Counted from the first letter of the stretch, positions 1 to 8,430 are shown. The stretch is 38,345 nt of DNA from Rummeliibacillus sp. POC4 (GCF_003576525.1 NZ_QWUA01000048.1:1-38345); one strand, 5' to 3'. A program made the numbers and translations. Notes: a model not told the origin generated them from the sequence alone.

Positions 1-10
1 GAGATATATA

Positions 11-508
11 ATGTTTACTGTTGGAGATACAGTTTTTTATAGTTCGAATGGAGTTTGTGTCATTGAAGATATTCAAGAGCGAACTTTTTGGGGAGAGAAG
101 AAATTATATTATATTCTACGTTCCACCCATAATGAAGCTTTAAAGTTATATTACCCTGTAGAAACAGCTCAGTCGCAATTAACTGAAATTGTTTCTAAAA
201 AGAAAGCTGAGTTGATTTTAGAACAATTTAAAAATCCACCTGATCCTTGGAATGAACGTATGCAAGAACGACAACATAGTTATCAGAAAATACTAAAGTC
301 AAATAATCATATTCAGATAGCTAAAATGGTTAATACAATTTTAAGAAGGAAAATAGAATTAGAAAGTCAAGAGAAAAAGTTATCTAGTGGAGATCAGCAA
401 CTTCTTAATCAAGTATTGCCGATTTTATATAAAGAGCTTGCGGTTAGCTTAGATATTTCAGTAGAAGTTGTGATAAAAGAAGTAGAACAATTAATCCAAA
501 ATCACTAA
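11..508 (+). CDS. CarD/CdnL-family RNA polymerase-binding regulator
   Basis: The 165-aa protein begins MFTVGDTVFYSSNGVCVI, the typical opening of the CarD_CdnL_TRCF RNA-polymerase-interacting domain (roughly residues 1-60). The rest is helical and charged, matching the C-terminal DNA-binding region of CarD/CdnL proteins. Family members bind the RNAP beta subunit and stabilise open promoter complexes. The start lies 10 bases from the window edge, so only a partial GAGAT SD is visible and nothing upstream can be judged. A strong terminator follows directly, so it is the last or only gene of its transcript. The domain call is fairly safe; which promoters it affects is unknown. Confidence 0.8.
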   Translation: MFTVGDTVFYSSNGVCVIEDIQERTFWGEKKLYYILRSTHNEALKLYYPVETAQSQLTEIVSKKKAELILEQFKNPPDPWNERMQERQHSYQKILKSNNHIQIAKMVNTILRRKIELESQEKKLSSGDQQLLNQVLPILYKELAVSLDISVEVVIKEVEQLIQNH

Positions 509-521
509 TGAATAATTTAAA

Positions 522-560
522 AAAGAGACTTTGAACAAACTTGTTCAGAATCTCTTTTTT
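522..560 (+). terminator. Rho-independent terminator after the CarD-family gene
   Basis: Arms AAAGAGA and TCTCTTT enclose a second paired segment (TTGAACAA with TTGTTCA), with a short internal mismatch, and a run of T follows. It lies 14 bases after the stop codon. Confidence 0.85.
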
Positions 561-661
561 ATTTACCTAAGAATTATCCAAATACAAAGAGTAATTAGTT
601 TTCGTTTTGCATACAAAATAGCTATAGAAGAAATAATACATCTATAGGAGATGATAGATGC

Positions 662-2140
662 ATGATTCAATTAGATGGCGATCGACTAACAATTGCAGAT
701 ATGAAAGCAATCTTATACGAAGATGAAAAAATAGAAATAGCCCCATCAGCACGAGCAGCAGTAGAGAAAAGTAGAAGAGCTGTAGAGCAAATTGTTAAAC
801 AAAAAAAGACGGTATATGGCATAAATACAGGGTTTGGCAAATTCAGTGATGTGAAAATTCCTAGAGAGGATACTCGATTATTGCAATTGCATCTAATTCG
901 ATCACATGCATGTGGAGTAGGGGAACCTTTTAGTGAAATTGTTTCAAGAGCCATGATTGTTTTACGTTTAAACGCATTATTAAAAGGGTACTCAGGTATC
1001 CGTTTAGATGTATTGGAACGACTTTGTTATATGGTCAATCATCGTATTCATCCTGTCATTCCACAACAAGGTTCACTAGGTGCATCTGGAGATCTTGCAG
1101 CTCTCTCACATTTAGCATTAGTTCTGGTGGGTGAAGGTTTCGTTTGCCAAGATGAGCAATCAGTCGCTTCAACAGAAGTTTGGCGACAGCACCAATTACA
1201 ACCAATTGAATTGGAGGCGAAAGAAGGTCTAGCTCTGATTAACGGTACACAAGCGATGACAGCTCAAGGTGTCGTAAATTTTATAGAGGCTGAGAAATTG
1301 GCATGCGATAGTGAATGGATTGCAGCGATGACGATTGAAGCATTACGTGGAATAACAGATGCCTTTCACCCAGCTGTCCATGAAGCAAGAGGTTACAAGG
1401 AACAAATAGATGTAGCAAAAAGAATGCGTGAGTGGCTAAAGGATAGTGAACTCACAACTGAACAAGGAGAACTTCGAGTACAGGATGCATATTCTTTAAG
1501 ATGTATTCCGCAAATACATGGAGCAAGTTGGCAAGTGTTAAGCTATGTGAAAGAAACATTAGAGATTGAGATGAATGCTGCAACAGATAACCCACTTATT
1601 TTTGATGATGGTCAAACCGTTATTTCGAGTGGGAATTTTCATGGTCAACCAATTGCATTTGCGATGGATTTTTTGAAAATAGCGATAGCGGAATTAGCAA
1701 ATGTATCCGAAAGAAGAATTGAAAGATTAGTGAATCCACATTTGAATGAGGGATTGCCACCATTTTTAAGTCCAGAACCAGGGTTACAATCAGGTGTCAT
1801 GATCCTACAATATACTGCTGCAAGCCTTGTTTCTGAAAACAAGACGTTAGCTCATCCAGCTTCTGTAGATTCTATCCCATCATCTGCGAATCAAGAAGAT
1901 CATGTAAGTATGGGGACAATTGCTGCTAGACATGCGTATCAAATTATCAAAAACTGCCGAAAAGTACTGGCAATCGAAGCAATTTGTGCTGCACAAGCGG
2001 TTGAATTTAGAGGTGTTGAATATATGGCGCCAAAATTAGGTGGAAAATGGCAAGATGTACGTAATGTTGTCCCAAGTATTAAAAGAGACCGAGTATATAG
2101 CAAAGATATTGAAAAAATGGCTGCTTACTTATGCCCATAG
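662..2140 (+). CDS. hutH: Histidine ammonia-lyase
   Basis: HutH deaminates L-histidine to urocanate and ammonia, the first step of histidine use; it is a cytosolic homotetramer. The 492-aa product carries YGINTGFG (catalytic Tyr52) and [16 protein letters not shown], whose Ala141-Ser142-Gly143 cyclise to the MIO electrophile. The length is slightly below the usual 505-510 residues, but the fold signatures run to the end. An AGGAG at 646-650 supports the ATG at 662; two earlier ATGs at 651 and 658 are too close to it. None of hutP, hutU, hutI or hutG is adjacent, unlike the B. subtilis hut operon, so the pathway must be completed elsewhere or the gene is a lone copy. Confidence 0.95.
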   Translation: MIQLDGDRLTIADMKAILYEDEKIEIAPSARAAVEKSRRAVEQIVKQKKTVYGINTGFGKFSDVKIPREDTRLLQLHLIRSHACGVGEPFSEIVSRAMIVLRLNALLKGYSGIRLDVLERLCYMVNHRIHPVIPQQGSLGASGDLAALSHLALVLVGEGFVCQDEQSVASTEVWRQHQLQPIELEAKEGLALINGTQAMTAQGVVNFIEAEKLACDSEWIAAMTIEALRGITDAFHPAVHEARGYKEQIDVAKRMREWLKDSELTTEQGELRVQDAYSLRCIPQIHGASWQVLSYVKETLEIEMNAATDNPLIFDDGQTVISSGNFHGQPIAFAMDFLKIAIAELANVSERRIERLVNPHLNEGLPPFLSPEPGLQSGVMILQYTAASLVSENKTLAHPASVDSIPSSANQEDHVSMGTIAARHAYQIIKNCRKVLAIEAICAAQAVEFRGVEYMAPKLGGKWQDVRNVVPSIKRDRVYSKDIEKMAAYLCP

Positions 2141-2237
2141 TTTTTGTTTTATGAAACATAAAAGGGGAAAAGAGGATTTTATGCATTACACTTTAATAGT
2201 ATAGAGCAATATTGGAAGCTTCATTGTAAACTATTTT

Positions 2238-2246
2238 TGATATAAT
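2238..2246 (+). promoter_or_regulatory. Extended -10 promoter element for the exonuclease gene
   Basis: TGATATAAT has a perfect TATAAT at 2241-2246 preceded by the TGn extended -10. No good -35 stands at 16-18 bases, which is common for extended -10 promoters. The start codon is 37 bases downstream. Confidence 0.6.
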
Positions 2247-2282
2247 AGAGACCAATAGTTTACGAATGGAGCGAACTTTATC

Positions 2283-3179
2283 TTGGAAAATCAACAACCT
2301 CATATATTACTAATTGATGGTATGGCACTTTTGTTCCGTTCATTTTTTGCAACAGCGCCTATGCATCAATTTTTCAGAAAAGCAGACGGTACCCCAACTA
2401 ATGGCGTACAAGGATTTGCAAGACATGTATTAAGTGCACAGTCAATTTATCGACCAACCCATTTAGCGGTTTGCTGGGATATGGGTGCTCAAACATTCCG
2501 TAACGAGCTTTTCGATGGTTATAAAGCGAATAGACCAGCTCCTCCAGATGAGTTAAAGCCTCAATTCGATATGGCACGAGAAGTATCTGAAATGATAGGC
2601 TGGAAAAACTTTGGTATAAAGGGGATGGAAGCAGATGACGCGATTGGTTCCATTATTAGCAAGTGGAAAGATGAAGCCAAAATCACAGTAGTTAGTGGTG
2701 ATAAAGATTTACTGCAACTATTAAATCCTTCAACAACGATCGCTTTAACGAAAAAAGGTTATACAGAATATAATATCTATACAGATCAACGTTTTAAAGA
2801 AGAATATGAGATTGAACCACCATTATTTGCAGAAGTAAAAGCATTTATGGGTGATTCAAGTGATGGCTATCCTGGAGTAAAAGGGATTGGGCCTAAAACA
2901 GCATTGAAACTAATACAATCATATGGCTCAGTTGATGGAGTATTAGAATCTCTTGAAGAATTAAAACCTGGTCAACGTACGAAAATTCAAGAAAATGAAG
3001 AGATGTTAAAACTTTCTTTACAACTAGCTCGCATCAATACAGAAGTGCCAATTGAAGCTACGATTGATGATTGTACATTACCAATTTGGGATAAAACGAA
3101 ACTCGAACAGTTAACAATGGAAGGATATTCATTAATCTCTCGTCATGCTCGTTCATTGATGGAGATTGCTGTTAGATAA
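2283..3179 (+). CDS. ypcP: 5'-3' exonuclease, YpcP-like (PolA N-domain family)
   Basis: The 298-aa protein is the stand-alone equivalent of the 5'-nuclease domain of DNA polymerase I, acting on RNA primers and flaps in replication and repair. Visible signatures are LLIDGMALLFRSFF near the N-terminus (first metal Asp), MEADDAIG and VVSGDKDLLQL (acidic metal ligands), and MGDSSDGYPGVKGIGPKTA, the helix-hairpin-helix DNA-binding motif. No polymerase domain follows. The start is TTG at 2283 with GGAG 11 bases upstream; no in-frame ATG precedes the conserved region. A single-gene transcript is likely, from the extended -10 at 2238 to the terminator at 3210. Confidence 0.9.
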   Translation: MENQQPHILLIDGMALLFRSFFATAPMHQFFRKADGTPTNGVQGFARHVLSAQSIYRPTHLAVCWDMGAQTFRNELFDGYKANRPAPPDELKPQFDMAREVSEMIGWKNFGIKGMEADDAIGSIISKWKDEAKITVVSGDKDLLQLLNPSTTIALTKKGYTEYNIYTDQRFKEEYEIEPPLFAEVKAFMGDSSDGYPGVKGIGPKTALKLIQSYGSVDGVLESLEELKPGQRTKIQENEEMLKLSLQLARINTEVPIEATIDDCTLPIWDKTKLEQLTMEGYSLISRHARSLMEIAVR

Positions 3180-3209
3180 TCTAATCTTTAAATTCATATC
3201 ATCTTAACG

Positions 3210-3248
3210 AAGAGCACAGTTGCGAAAAACAACTGTGCTCTTTTAAAA
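3210..3248 (+). terminator. Rho-independent terminator after the exonuclease gene
   Basis: A perfect 13-bp stem, AAGAGCACAGTTG with CAACTGTGCTCTT, has a 7-base A-rich loop and a T run. The flanking A run suggests it may also work for the convergent pseudogene at 3267. Confidence 0.92.
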
Positions 3249-3266
3249 AACTAAGATTTCTTTATT

Positions 3267-3776
3267 TTAATTCTTTAATGCTTGTTGAATATGAGCTAAA
3301 TGATGATTACCATGCCATGCATATAGTGCAATACTTTGTTCGATTCGCATTATACTACCATCAGGATATTGATATGTACGCTTTAATTGGTCGATTGTAA
3401 GATTTTTAAGTAAATTAACCCAACGTTCATGTAGAGTATCTAACAACTGCAATGAGACTTTTATAGGTAAATCATAATCTATTAGCTTTGCCCATTCATT
3501 TTCTTCATATGTTTTAACTAATGGGTTCACTTCAGTCAAAGCTAATTTAATTCGTATATAACCATTTAAATGACTGTCAGCAATATGGTGAATTAATTGA
3601 CGAATATTTCAACTTCCTTCTCTATATGTTCTTTCTAATTCAAATTCATCGAGCGATTCGGTTAATTTATTTAAACGATTAGGAAGTGCGGCTATTTCTT
3701 TCATCCACTTTTGAACATCTTGTTTTTGTATTAGATTAGGACATTCGAATTGTCCAATAGGATATCTTTTATCCAA
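3267..3776 (-). pseudogene. YfiT/BstA-like DinB-fold transferase broken by an in-frame TGA
   Basis: Read from a TTG start at 3774-3776 (AAGGAGG SD at 3783-3790), the frame gives DKRYPIGQFECP and then ERTYREGS. It meets TGA at 3609-3611 and continues as NIRQLIHHIADSHLNGYIR. It ends with YAWHGNHHLAHI. Without the stop it would be 169 aa, the size of YfiT-type DinB-superfamily proteins (bacillithiol transferases), which have Trp in the motif at the stop position. TGG to TGA is one base change. The His metal-ligand motifs IHH and WHGNHH survive, so decay looks recent. The downstream part could restart at a TTG at 3537-3539 but has no SD. A sequencing error is the main alternative. Confidence 0.85.
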
Positions 3777-3833
3777 TATAAATCCTCCTTATATTTCATC
3801 AATGGGTAGTTTGAATATTTTTCAAACAGGACT

Positions 3834-3998
3834 CTAACTGCGTTTTCTTTTATTCATAATAAAGAACATAATAATTACCCCGACTAGCATTCCTATGAGT
3901 GTACTCCAATATATTGAATCATTTATTAAAAAATAGGCTATAAAGTAACCTAGTAATATACCTAACACCATCCATACGAGCATTTTTATTTTTGACAT
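3834..3998 (-). CDS. Small two-helix membrane protein, unknown function
   Basis: This 54-aa ORF has a strong SD (GAGGAGG just before the ATG). It reads MSKIKMLVWMVLGILLGYF and ends in the basic tail NKRKRS. Two hydrophobic segments (about residues 7-25 and 29-48) are separated by a short polar turn (INDS), so a hairpin with both ends cytoplasmic is likely. It lies 57 bases before the YfiT-like pseudogene on the same strand, and a TTGAAT-18-TATACT promoter precedes it. I recognise no family. The good SD, promoter and amphipathic pattern argue for a real gene. Confidence 0.72.
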   Translation of the reverse strand: MSKIKMLVWMVLGILLGYFIAYFLINDSIYWSTLIGMLVGVIIMFFIMNKRKRS

Positions 3999-4046
3999 AA
4001 TAGGCCTCCTCAAAATATTAGTATCTACAAATACATATTATGTAAG

Positions 4047-4076
4047 AGTATAATGAATTCCTCTTATGTCATTCAA
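4047..4076 (-). promoter_or_regulatory. Sigma-A-type promoter for the small membrane protein
   Basis: On the minus strand TTGAAT (4071-4076) and TATACT (4047-4052) are 18 bases apart, about 50 bases before the ATG at 3998. It would transcribe the small membrane gene and the pseudogene together. Confidence 0.6.
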
Positions 4077-4149
4077 ATTAAAACTCAAGAGATCTTTTCG
4101 CGGATTGAAGACGTTTTCCTATCGATATAAAAATCACCAATCCACTAAA

Positions 4150-4182
4150 TATAAAAAGACCTACCAAAACGATTGGCAGGCC
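4150..4182 (-). terminator. Rho-independent terminator after the thioredoxin gene
   Basis: On the minus strand GGCCTGCCAA pairs with TTGGTAGGTC (10 bp, two G-U) around a 5-base loop and is followed by TTTTT. It starts 15 bases past the stop codon. Confidence 0.85.
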
Positions 4183-4197
4183 TCTAAAAAAGAAAAA

Positions 4198-4515
4198 TTA
4201 TTTTTGTGCATCCAAGAATGTTGTAACATCTTGTGGAGATTTTGCGTTTGCACTATGCAAGTGAGCAAGTTTTTCGCCATCTTTGAAGATTAAAAGGCTT
4301 GGAATACCCATTACTTGATATTTGTCTGAGATCTCAGGGAAATCATCACGATTGATTTCGTACCATGTATATTGGTTATATTCTTCGATGATTGGATCGA
4401 TGAACATGTTCATACGTGAACAGTCAGGGCACCATCCAGCAAAAAACTTAACAATTACTGGTTCAGAAGCTGAGATTACTTCGTTAAATTGTTCTTCAGA
4501 TAAAATTGGTTTCAT
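4198..4515 (-). CDS. ydbP: Thioredoxin-like protein, YdbP type
   Basis: The 105-aa single-domain protein has FFAGWCPDCSRM with the redox pair Cys29/Cys32 and a cis-Pro motif GIPSLLIFKDGE, so a thioredoxin fold is clear. WCPDC rather than WCGPC is typical of YdbP-like proteins and suggests an altered redox potential. The partner is unknown. The start MKPILSEEQF is chosen because GGAGGG lies 7-8 bases upstream on the minus strand; a longer frame back to 4614 has no SD and is not conserved-looking. The frame stays open with a hydrophobic-basic stretch for 39 codons after the stop, noted under findings. It is transcribed divergently from fadN. Confidence 0.88.
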   Translation of the reverse strand: MKPILSEEQFNEVISASEPVIVKFFAGWCPDCSRMNMFIDPIIEEYNQYTWYEINRDDFPEISDKYQVMGIPSLLIFKDGEKLAHLHSANAKSPQDVTTFLDAQK

Positions 4516-4659
4516 TTGAAAATCCCTCCTAATTATTTTTAGTCTACACGTATTATGGGCTTGTATGCTAGTAAATTGTTTGCATCTGATTAGCAGTATG
4601 CAACGTTCCAGCAAATTTATCTATTAACATAGTTATTTTGTACATTTTCTAATAAAAAA

Positions 4660-4698
4660 TTAGACTTTTCCATTGCGAAAATTAACAAAATAGTCTAA
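4660..4698. repeat. Inverted repeat between ydbP and fadN
   Basis: TTAGACT at 4660-4666 and AGTCTAA at 4692-4698 form an inverted repeat, and a bulged extension (TTTT with AAAA) lengthens it. It lies in the divergent intergenic region upstream of the FadR site. No T run follows, so it is not an obvious terminator. Confidence 0.5.
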
Positions 4699-4734
4699 AA
4701 TAAATTTCAGATAAGAAAGTTTTATTTTTTTGAT

Positions 4735-4740
4735 TATAAA
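4735..4740 (+). promoter_or_regulatory. Probable -10 of the fadNAE promoter
   Basis: TATAAA at 4735-4740 sits immediately before the FadR palindrome. No good -35 is visible, so this is tentative; FadR bound at 4742-4759 would cover the start point. Confidence 0.4.
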
Positions 4741-4741
4741 A

Positions 4742-4759
4742 TGAATGAGCATTCATTCA
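4742..4759. promoter_or_regulatory. FadR operator before fadN
   Basis: TGAATGAGCATTCATTCA is a perfect palindrome (7-bp arms, 4-base centre) matching the Bacillus FadR (YsiA) box as I know it. FadR represses beta-oxidation genes and is released by long-chain acyl-CoA. Its position just downstream of the probable -10 fits repression by blocking initiation. Confidence 0.85.
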
Positions 4760-4783
4760 AATAGGGAAAGGGAGGATTTGCTC

Positions 4784-7171
4784 ATGGCTTATCACATTAG
4801 AAAAGCAGCTGTTATTGGTTCAGGGGTAATGGGTTCTGGCATTGCCGCTCATTTAGCAAATATCGGAATTCCAACTTTATTGTTAGATATTGTTCCAAGA
4901 GAGCTAACACAGGAAGAGGAAGCAAAGGGGTTAACTTTAGAAGTTCCTAGTGTGAGAAATCGTTTTGCCGCTGGTGCAGTACAAAAGTTATTAAAACAAA
5001 AACCAGCGCCATTAACGACGAAAAAGAGTTTAAATCTTATATCAATCGGTAACTTAGAAGATGATTTAGAAAGATTAAAAGAAGTTGACTGGATCATTGA
5101 AGTGGTTGTAGAAAATTTAGACATAAAGAAAAGCTTATATGAAAAAATTGATGCAGTTCGTAAGCCAGGTTCAATTGTTAGTTCTAATACTTCGGGGATT
5201 AGTATTAACGCTATGGCAGCCGGACGTTCAGAAGATTTTAAAAAGCACTTCTTAGGTACACCTTTCTTTAATCCACCACGTTATTTAAAATTATTGGAAG
5301 TCATTCCAGCTCAAGATACATTGCCTGAAGTGGTTGAATTTATGCAACAATTTGGAGAAAATCGCTTAGGTAAAGGGGTAGTACTTGCAAAAGATACTCC
5401 GAACTTTGTTGGGAACCGTATAGGTACATACGGTTTACTAATTACATTACAAGTAATGAAAGAAAAAGGGTATTCAGTGGGTGAAGTCGATTCTGTAACG
5501 GGACCACTTATTGGACGTCCAAAATCAGCAACTCTTCGAACTCTAGATGTAGTTGGTTTAGATACATTTGTTCATGTCGCTAAAAATGTTTATGACCATA
5601 CAACTGGAGAGGAACAAAAAGTATTTGAAGTACCAGAATATCTACAAAAGATGGTTGATAATGGCTGGTTAGGTGCAAAATCAGGTCAAGGGTTCTTCCT
5701 AAAAAAAGGAAAAGAAATTACTGAGTTAAACCTAGAAACTTTCGAATATGAGCCATTAAAAAAATTAAAAACGCCATCTATTGAAATAGCTAAACAACAA
5801 AAAGGTCTTGCAGCTAAAGTGAAAACGTTAACATACGCAAAAGACCGTACAGGTGAACTTCTTTGGAGTATATTCGCACCAACCTTAATCTATTCTGCAC
5901 AGTTGTTGGGTGAGATTGCAGATGATATTGTCGCAATTGATAATGCGATGAAATGGGGTTTTGGATGGGCACAAGGTCCATTTGAAATTTGGGATGCTAT
6001 TGGTGTAAAAGAATCTGTAGAAAAAATGCAAGCGGAAGGATATGAAATCCCTGCATTTACAAAAGCATTATTGGATAATGGGTACTCAACGTTTTATTCA
6101 GAAGTGGATGGTGAGTTAGCTTACTTTGATGGAACAGAATATAAACCAGTTCCATTCAACGAAAAGGCAGTTGACCTAAAACGATATAAGAAAAAACATG
6201 GGGTACTAAAAAGTAATTCAAGTGCTAGTTTAATAGACTTTGGTGATCAAGTTCTATTATTAGAGTTCCATTCAAAATCTAATGCCCTAGGTCTAGATAT
6301 TATGCAAATCCTAAACTATGGTTTAGATTTACTTGAAACTTCTGATTACAAAGGTATGGTGATTGGAAACCAAGGTAAAAACTTCTCAGTTGGTGCTAAT
6401 TTAGCAATGATTCTAATGGAAGCACAAGATGATAATATTTTTGAGTTAGATCATATCGTCAATACATTCCAACAAGGAACATTACGTATTAAATACTCTG
6501 ATAAACCAATTGTAACTGCTCCTTTTGCGATGACACTTGGTGGTGGTGCAGAAGTTTGCTTACCTTCAGCACATATTCAAGCTTCGATGGAAACTTATTT
6601 AGGTTTAGTGGAAGTAGGAGTTGGACTAATCCCTGGTGGAGGCGGAAATAAAGAACTCTATATGAAACATTTAAAAGGCCTTCCTACAGGAGTTGAAGTT
6701 GACCTACAAACTGTTGCCAACAATGTTTTTGAATCGATTGCAATGGCAAAAGTTTCAACGTCTGGGGAAGAAGCAAGAGAGAATAATTTCTTAGACTTCG
6801 CAGATGGAGTTAGTGTAAACCCTGACCATCAGTTATATGATGCAAAACAAGCAGTATTAGCATTATCAGCTGCTGGTTATAAACCACCAGTACGGGGAAA
6901 AGTTCCAGTAGTAGGTGAGCCAGGTTATGCAACATTGTTACTTGGTGCTCAAAACTTATTACAATCAGGATATATAAGCGAACATGATTTACACATTGCT
7001 AAAAAATTGGCATATGTCATTGCAGGTGGAAATGTTCCATACGGTACGTTAGTTGATGAACAGTATCTTTTAAATCTTGAAAGAGAAGCGTTCATTAGTC
7101 TTGTACAACATCCAAAATCACAAGCGAGAATGCAACACATGCTCATGAAAGGAAAACCGCTACGCAACTAA
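4784..7171 (+). CDS. fadN: 3-hydroxyacyl-CoA dehydrogenase / enoyl-CoA hydratase, FadN
   Basis: The 795-aa bifunctional protein catalyses the hydratase and NAD-dependent dehydrogenase steps of fatty acid beta-oxidation. The N-terminal NAD-binding motif GSGVMGSG is at residues 12-19. The C-terminal dehydrogenase domain follows (FVGNRIG, then GWLGAKSGQGFF), and a crotonase domain fills roughly residues 480-795 (TLGGGAEVCLPSA, VEVGVGLIPGGGG with catalytic Glu). This order is the reverse of E. coli FadB and typical of Bacillus FadN. The ATG at 4784 has GGGAGG in front; an upstream in-frame ATG at 4745 lies inside the FadR operator and has no SD. First gene of fadN-fadA-fadE. Confidence 0.95.
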   Translation: MAYHIRKAAVIGSGVMGSGIAAHLANIGIPTLLLDIVPRELTQEEEAKGLTLEVPSVRNRFAAGAVQKLLKQKPAPLTTKKSLNLISIGNLEDDLERLKEVDWIIEVVVENLDIKKSLYEKIDAVRKPGSIVSSNTSGISINAMAAGRSEDFKKHFLGTPFFNPPRYLKLLEVIPAQDTLPEVVEFMQQFGENRLGKGVVLAKDTPNFVGNRIGTYGLLITLQVMKEKGYSVGEVDSVTGPLIGRPKSATLRTLDVVGLDTFVHVAKNVYDHTTGEEQKVFEVPEYLQKMVDNGWLGAKSGQGFFLKKGKEITELNLETFEYEPLKKLKTPSIEIAKQQKGLAAKVKTLTYAKDRTGELLWSIFAPTLIYSAQLLGEIADDIVAIDNAMKWGFGWAQGPFEIWDAIGVKESVEKMQAEGYEIPAFTKALLDNGYSTFYSEVDGELAYFDGTEYKPVPFNEKAVDLKRYKKKHGVLKSNSSASLIDFGDQVLLLEFHSKSNALGLDIMQILNYGLDLLETSDYKGMVIGNQGKNFSVGANLAMILMEAQDDNIFELDHIVNTFQQGTLRIKYSDKPIVTAPFAMTLGGGAEVCLPSAHIQASMETYLGLVEVGVGLIPGGGGNKELYMKHLKGLPTGVEVDLQTVANNVFESIAMAKVSTSGEEARENNFLDFADGVSVNPDHQLYDAKQAVLALSAAGYKPPVRGKVPVVGEPGYATLLLGAQNLLQSGYISEHDLHIAKKLAYVIAGGNVPYGTLVDEQYLLNLEREAFISLVQHPKSQARMQHMLMKGKPLRN

Positions 7172-7184
7172 TGGTTGTGTAGCG
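7158..7184 (+). other. Hairpin across the fadN stop codon
   Basis: CGCTACGCAAC (7158-7168) pairs with GTTGTGTAGCG (7174-7184) over 11 bp with one G-U. The fadN TAA lies in the 5-base loop. The fadA SD (AAAGGGGG) follows at once. There is no T run, so it is not an intrinsic terminator; it may affect mRNA processing or translational coupling. Confidence 0.7.
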
Positions 7185-7200
7185 AAAGGGGGAAAATCAT

Positions 7201-8373
7201 ATGCGTGAAGCTGTAATCGTAGCAGGTGCTAGAACACCAGTGGGAAGAGCCAAAAAAGGGTCCTTAGCAACTGTGAGACCTGATGATTTAGGTGCATTAG
7301 TTGTGAAAGAAACATTAAAAAGATCAGGATATGAAGGGCCAATAGATGATTTAATCTTAGGTTGTGCAATGCCAGAAGCAGAACAAGGTATGAATGTTGC
7401 GCGTAATATCGGTGCATTAGCTGGTTTACCAGATACAACGCCGGCTATTACTGTCAATCGTTTTTGTTCATCAGGGTTACAATCGATTGCTTATGCAGCA
7501 GAGAGAGTAATGCTTGGACACTCAACAGCTATTATTGCTGGCGGTATTGAATCGATGAGTATGGTACCGATGATGGGAAATGTGATTCGTCCAAATGCGA
7601 AGCTTGCAGAAGAAGCTCCTCAATATTACATGAGTATGGGGCATACAGCGGAAGAAGTTGCTAAGAAATATGAAGTAAGTCGTGAAGAACAAGATGCTTT
7701 TGCTGTAAGATCCCATGAACGTGCTGCTAAAGCAATCGCTGAAGGGAAATTTGTAGATGAAATCGTTCCTGTGGAAGTTGAAAAACATTATGTTGATGAA
7801 AACAACAAACCACAAGTGAAAAAATTCACTTTTGCTATGGATGAGGGTGTTAGAGTTGGTACATCAACGGAAACACTGGCAAAATTACGTCCAGCCTTCG
7901 CTGTAAAAGGTAGTGTAACGGCAGGAAACGCTTCACAAACTTCAGATGGTGCAGGTGCAGTACTAGTAATGGACCGTGAAGAAGCTGAAAAGCAAGGCCT
8001 TCAACCAATGGCGAAATTCCTAGGTTTTGCAGTAGGTGGAGTACCTCCAGAAGTGATGGGGATTGGACCAATTGTAGCTGTTCCAAAAGCATTGAAAATC
8101 GCTGGATTATCAATTGAAGATATTGATCTATGGGAGATTAATGAGGCATTTGCTTCGCAATCTATTCAAGTAGTTCGTGAATTAGGTATAGATTTAGAAA
8201 AAGTAAACGTCAATGGTGGTGCAATTGCTTTAGGCCATCCATTAGGTGCAACTGGTACCATCTTAACGTTAAAACTAATCCATGAGTTAAAACGTCAAGG
8301 CAAAAAATATGGAGTTGTAACAATGTGCATCGGTGGCGGTATGGGTGCTGCTGGCGTATTTGAGATTCTTTAA
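7201..8373 (+). CDS. fadA: Acetyl-CoA C-acyltransferase (thiolase), FadA
   Basis: The 390-aa thiolase performs the last beta-oxidation step, cleaving 3-ketoacyl-CoA with CoA to acetyl-CoA and a shortened acyl-CoA. The nucleophile Cys89 is in [10 protein letters not shown]. His346 is in [14 protein letters not shown] and Cys376 in [11 protein letters not shown], a complete catalytic triad with the family's usual length. It starts 29 bases after fadN behind AAAGGGGG. It is the middle gene of the operon and the physical partner of FadN in related organisms. Acetyl-CoA acetyltransferase activity (biosynthetic thiolase) is the alternative, but the context favours beta-oxidation. Confidence 0.95.
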   Translation: MREAVIVAGARTPVGRAKKGSLATVRPDDLGALVVKETLKRSGYEGPIDDLILGCAMPEAEQGMNVARNIGALAGLPDTTPAITVNRFCSSGLQSIAYAAERVMLGHSTAIIAGGIESMSMVPMMGNVIRPNAKLAEEAPQYYMSMGHTAEEVAKKYEVSREEQDAFAVRSHERAAKAIAEGKFVDEIVPVEVEKHYVDENNKPQVKKFTFAMDEGVRVGTSTETLAKLRPAFAVKGSVTAGNASQTSDGAGAVLVMDREEAEKQGLQPMAKFLGFAVGGVPPEVMGIGPIVAVPKALKIAGLSIEDIDLWEINEAFASQSIQVVRELGIDLEKVNVNGGAIALGHPLGATGTILTLKLIHELKRQGKKYGVVTMCIGGGMGAAGVFEIL

Positions 8374-8430
8374 GAAGTATTATTCGTAAGTATTAGATGA
8401 AAAAACTATCAAACAAAGGGGAGAATTGAT

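Noticed and set aside
2147-2163. TTTTATG-AAA-CATAAAA as a hutH terminator
   Set aside because: AT-only 7-bp stem without a T run; too weak to call.
4066-4293. 75-codon plus-strand ORF (MSFKLKLKRSFRG...)
   Set aside because: It has no SD, overlaps the minus-strand terminator and the 3' half of ydbP, and reads as antisense low-complexity sequence.
4745-4783. Upstream ATG for fadN
   Set aside because: It lies inside the FadR palindrome with no SD; the ATG at 4784 has GGGAGG and gives the conserved N-terminus.
7522-8113. Minus-strand ORFs opposite fadA
   Set aside because: They are hydrophobic shadow frames with no SD opposite a complete thiolase.
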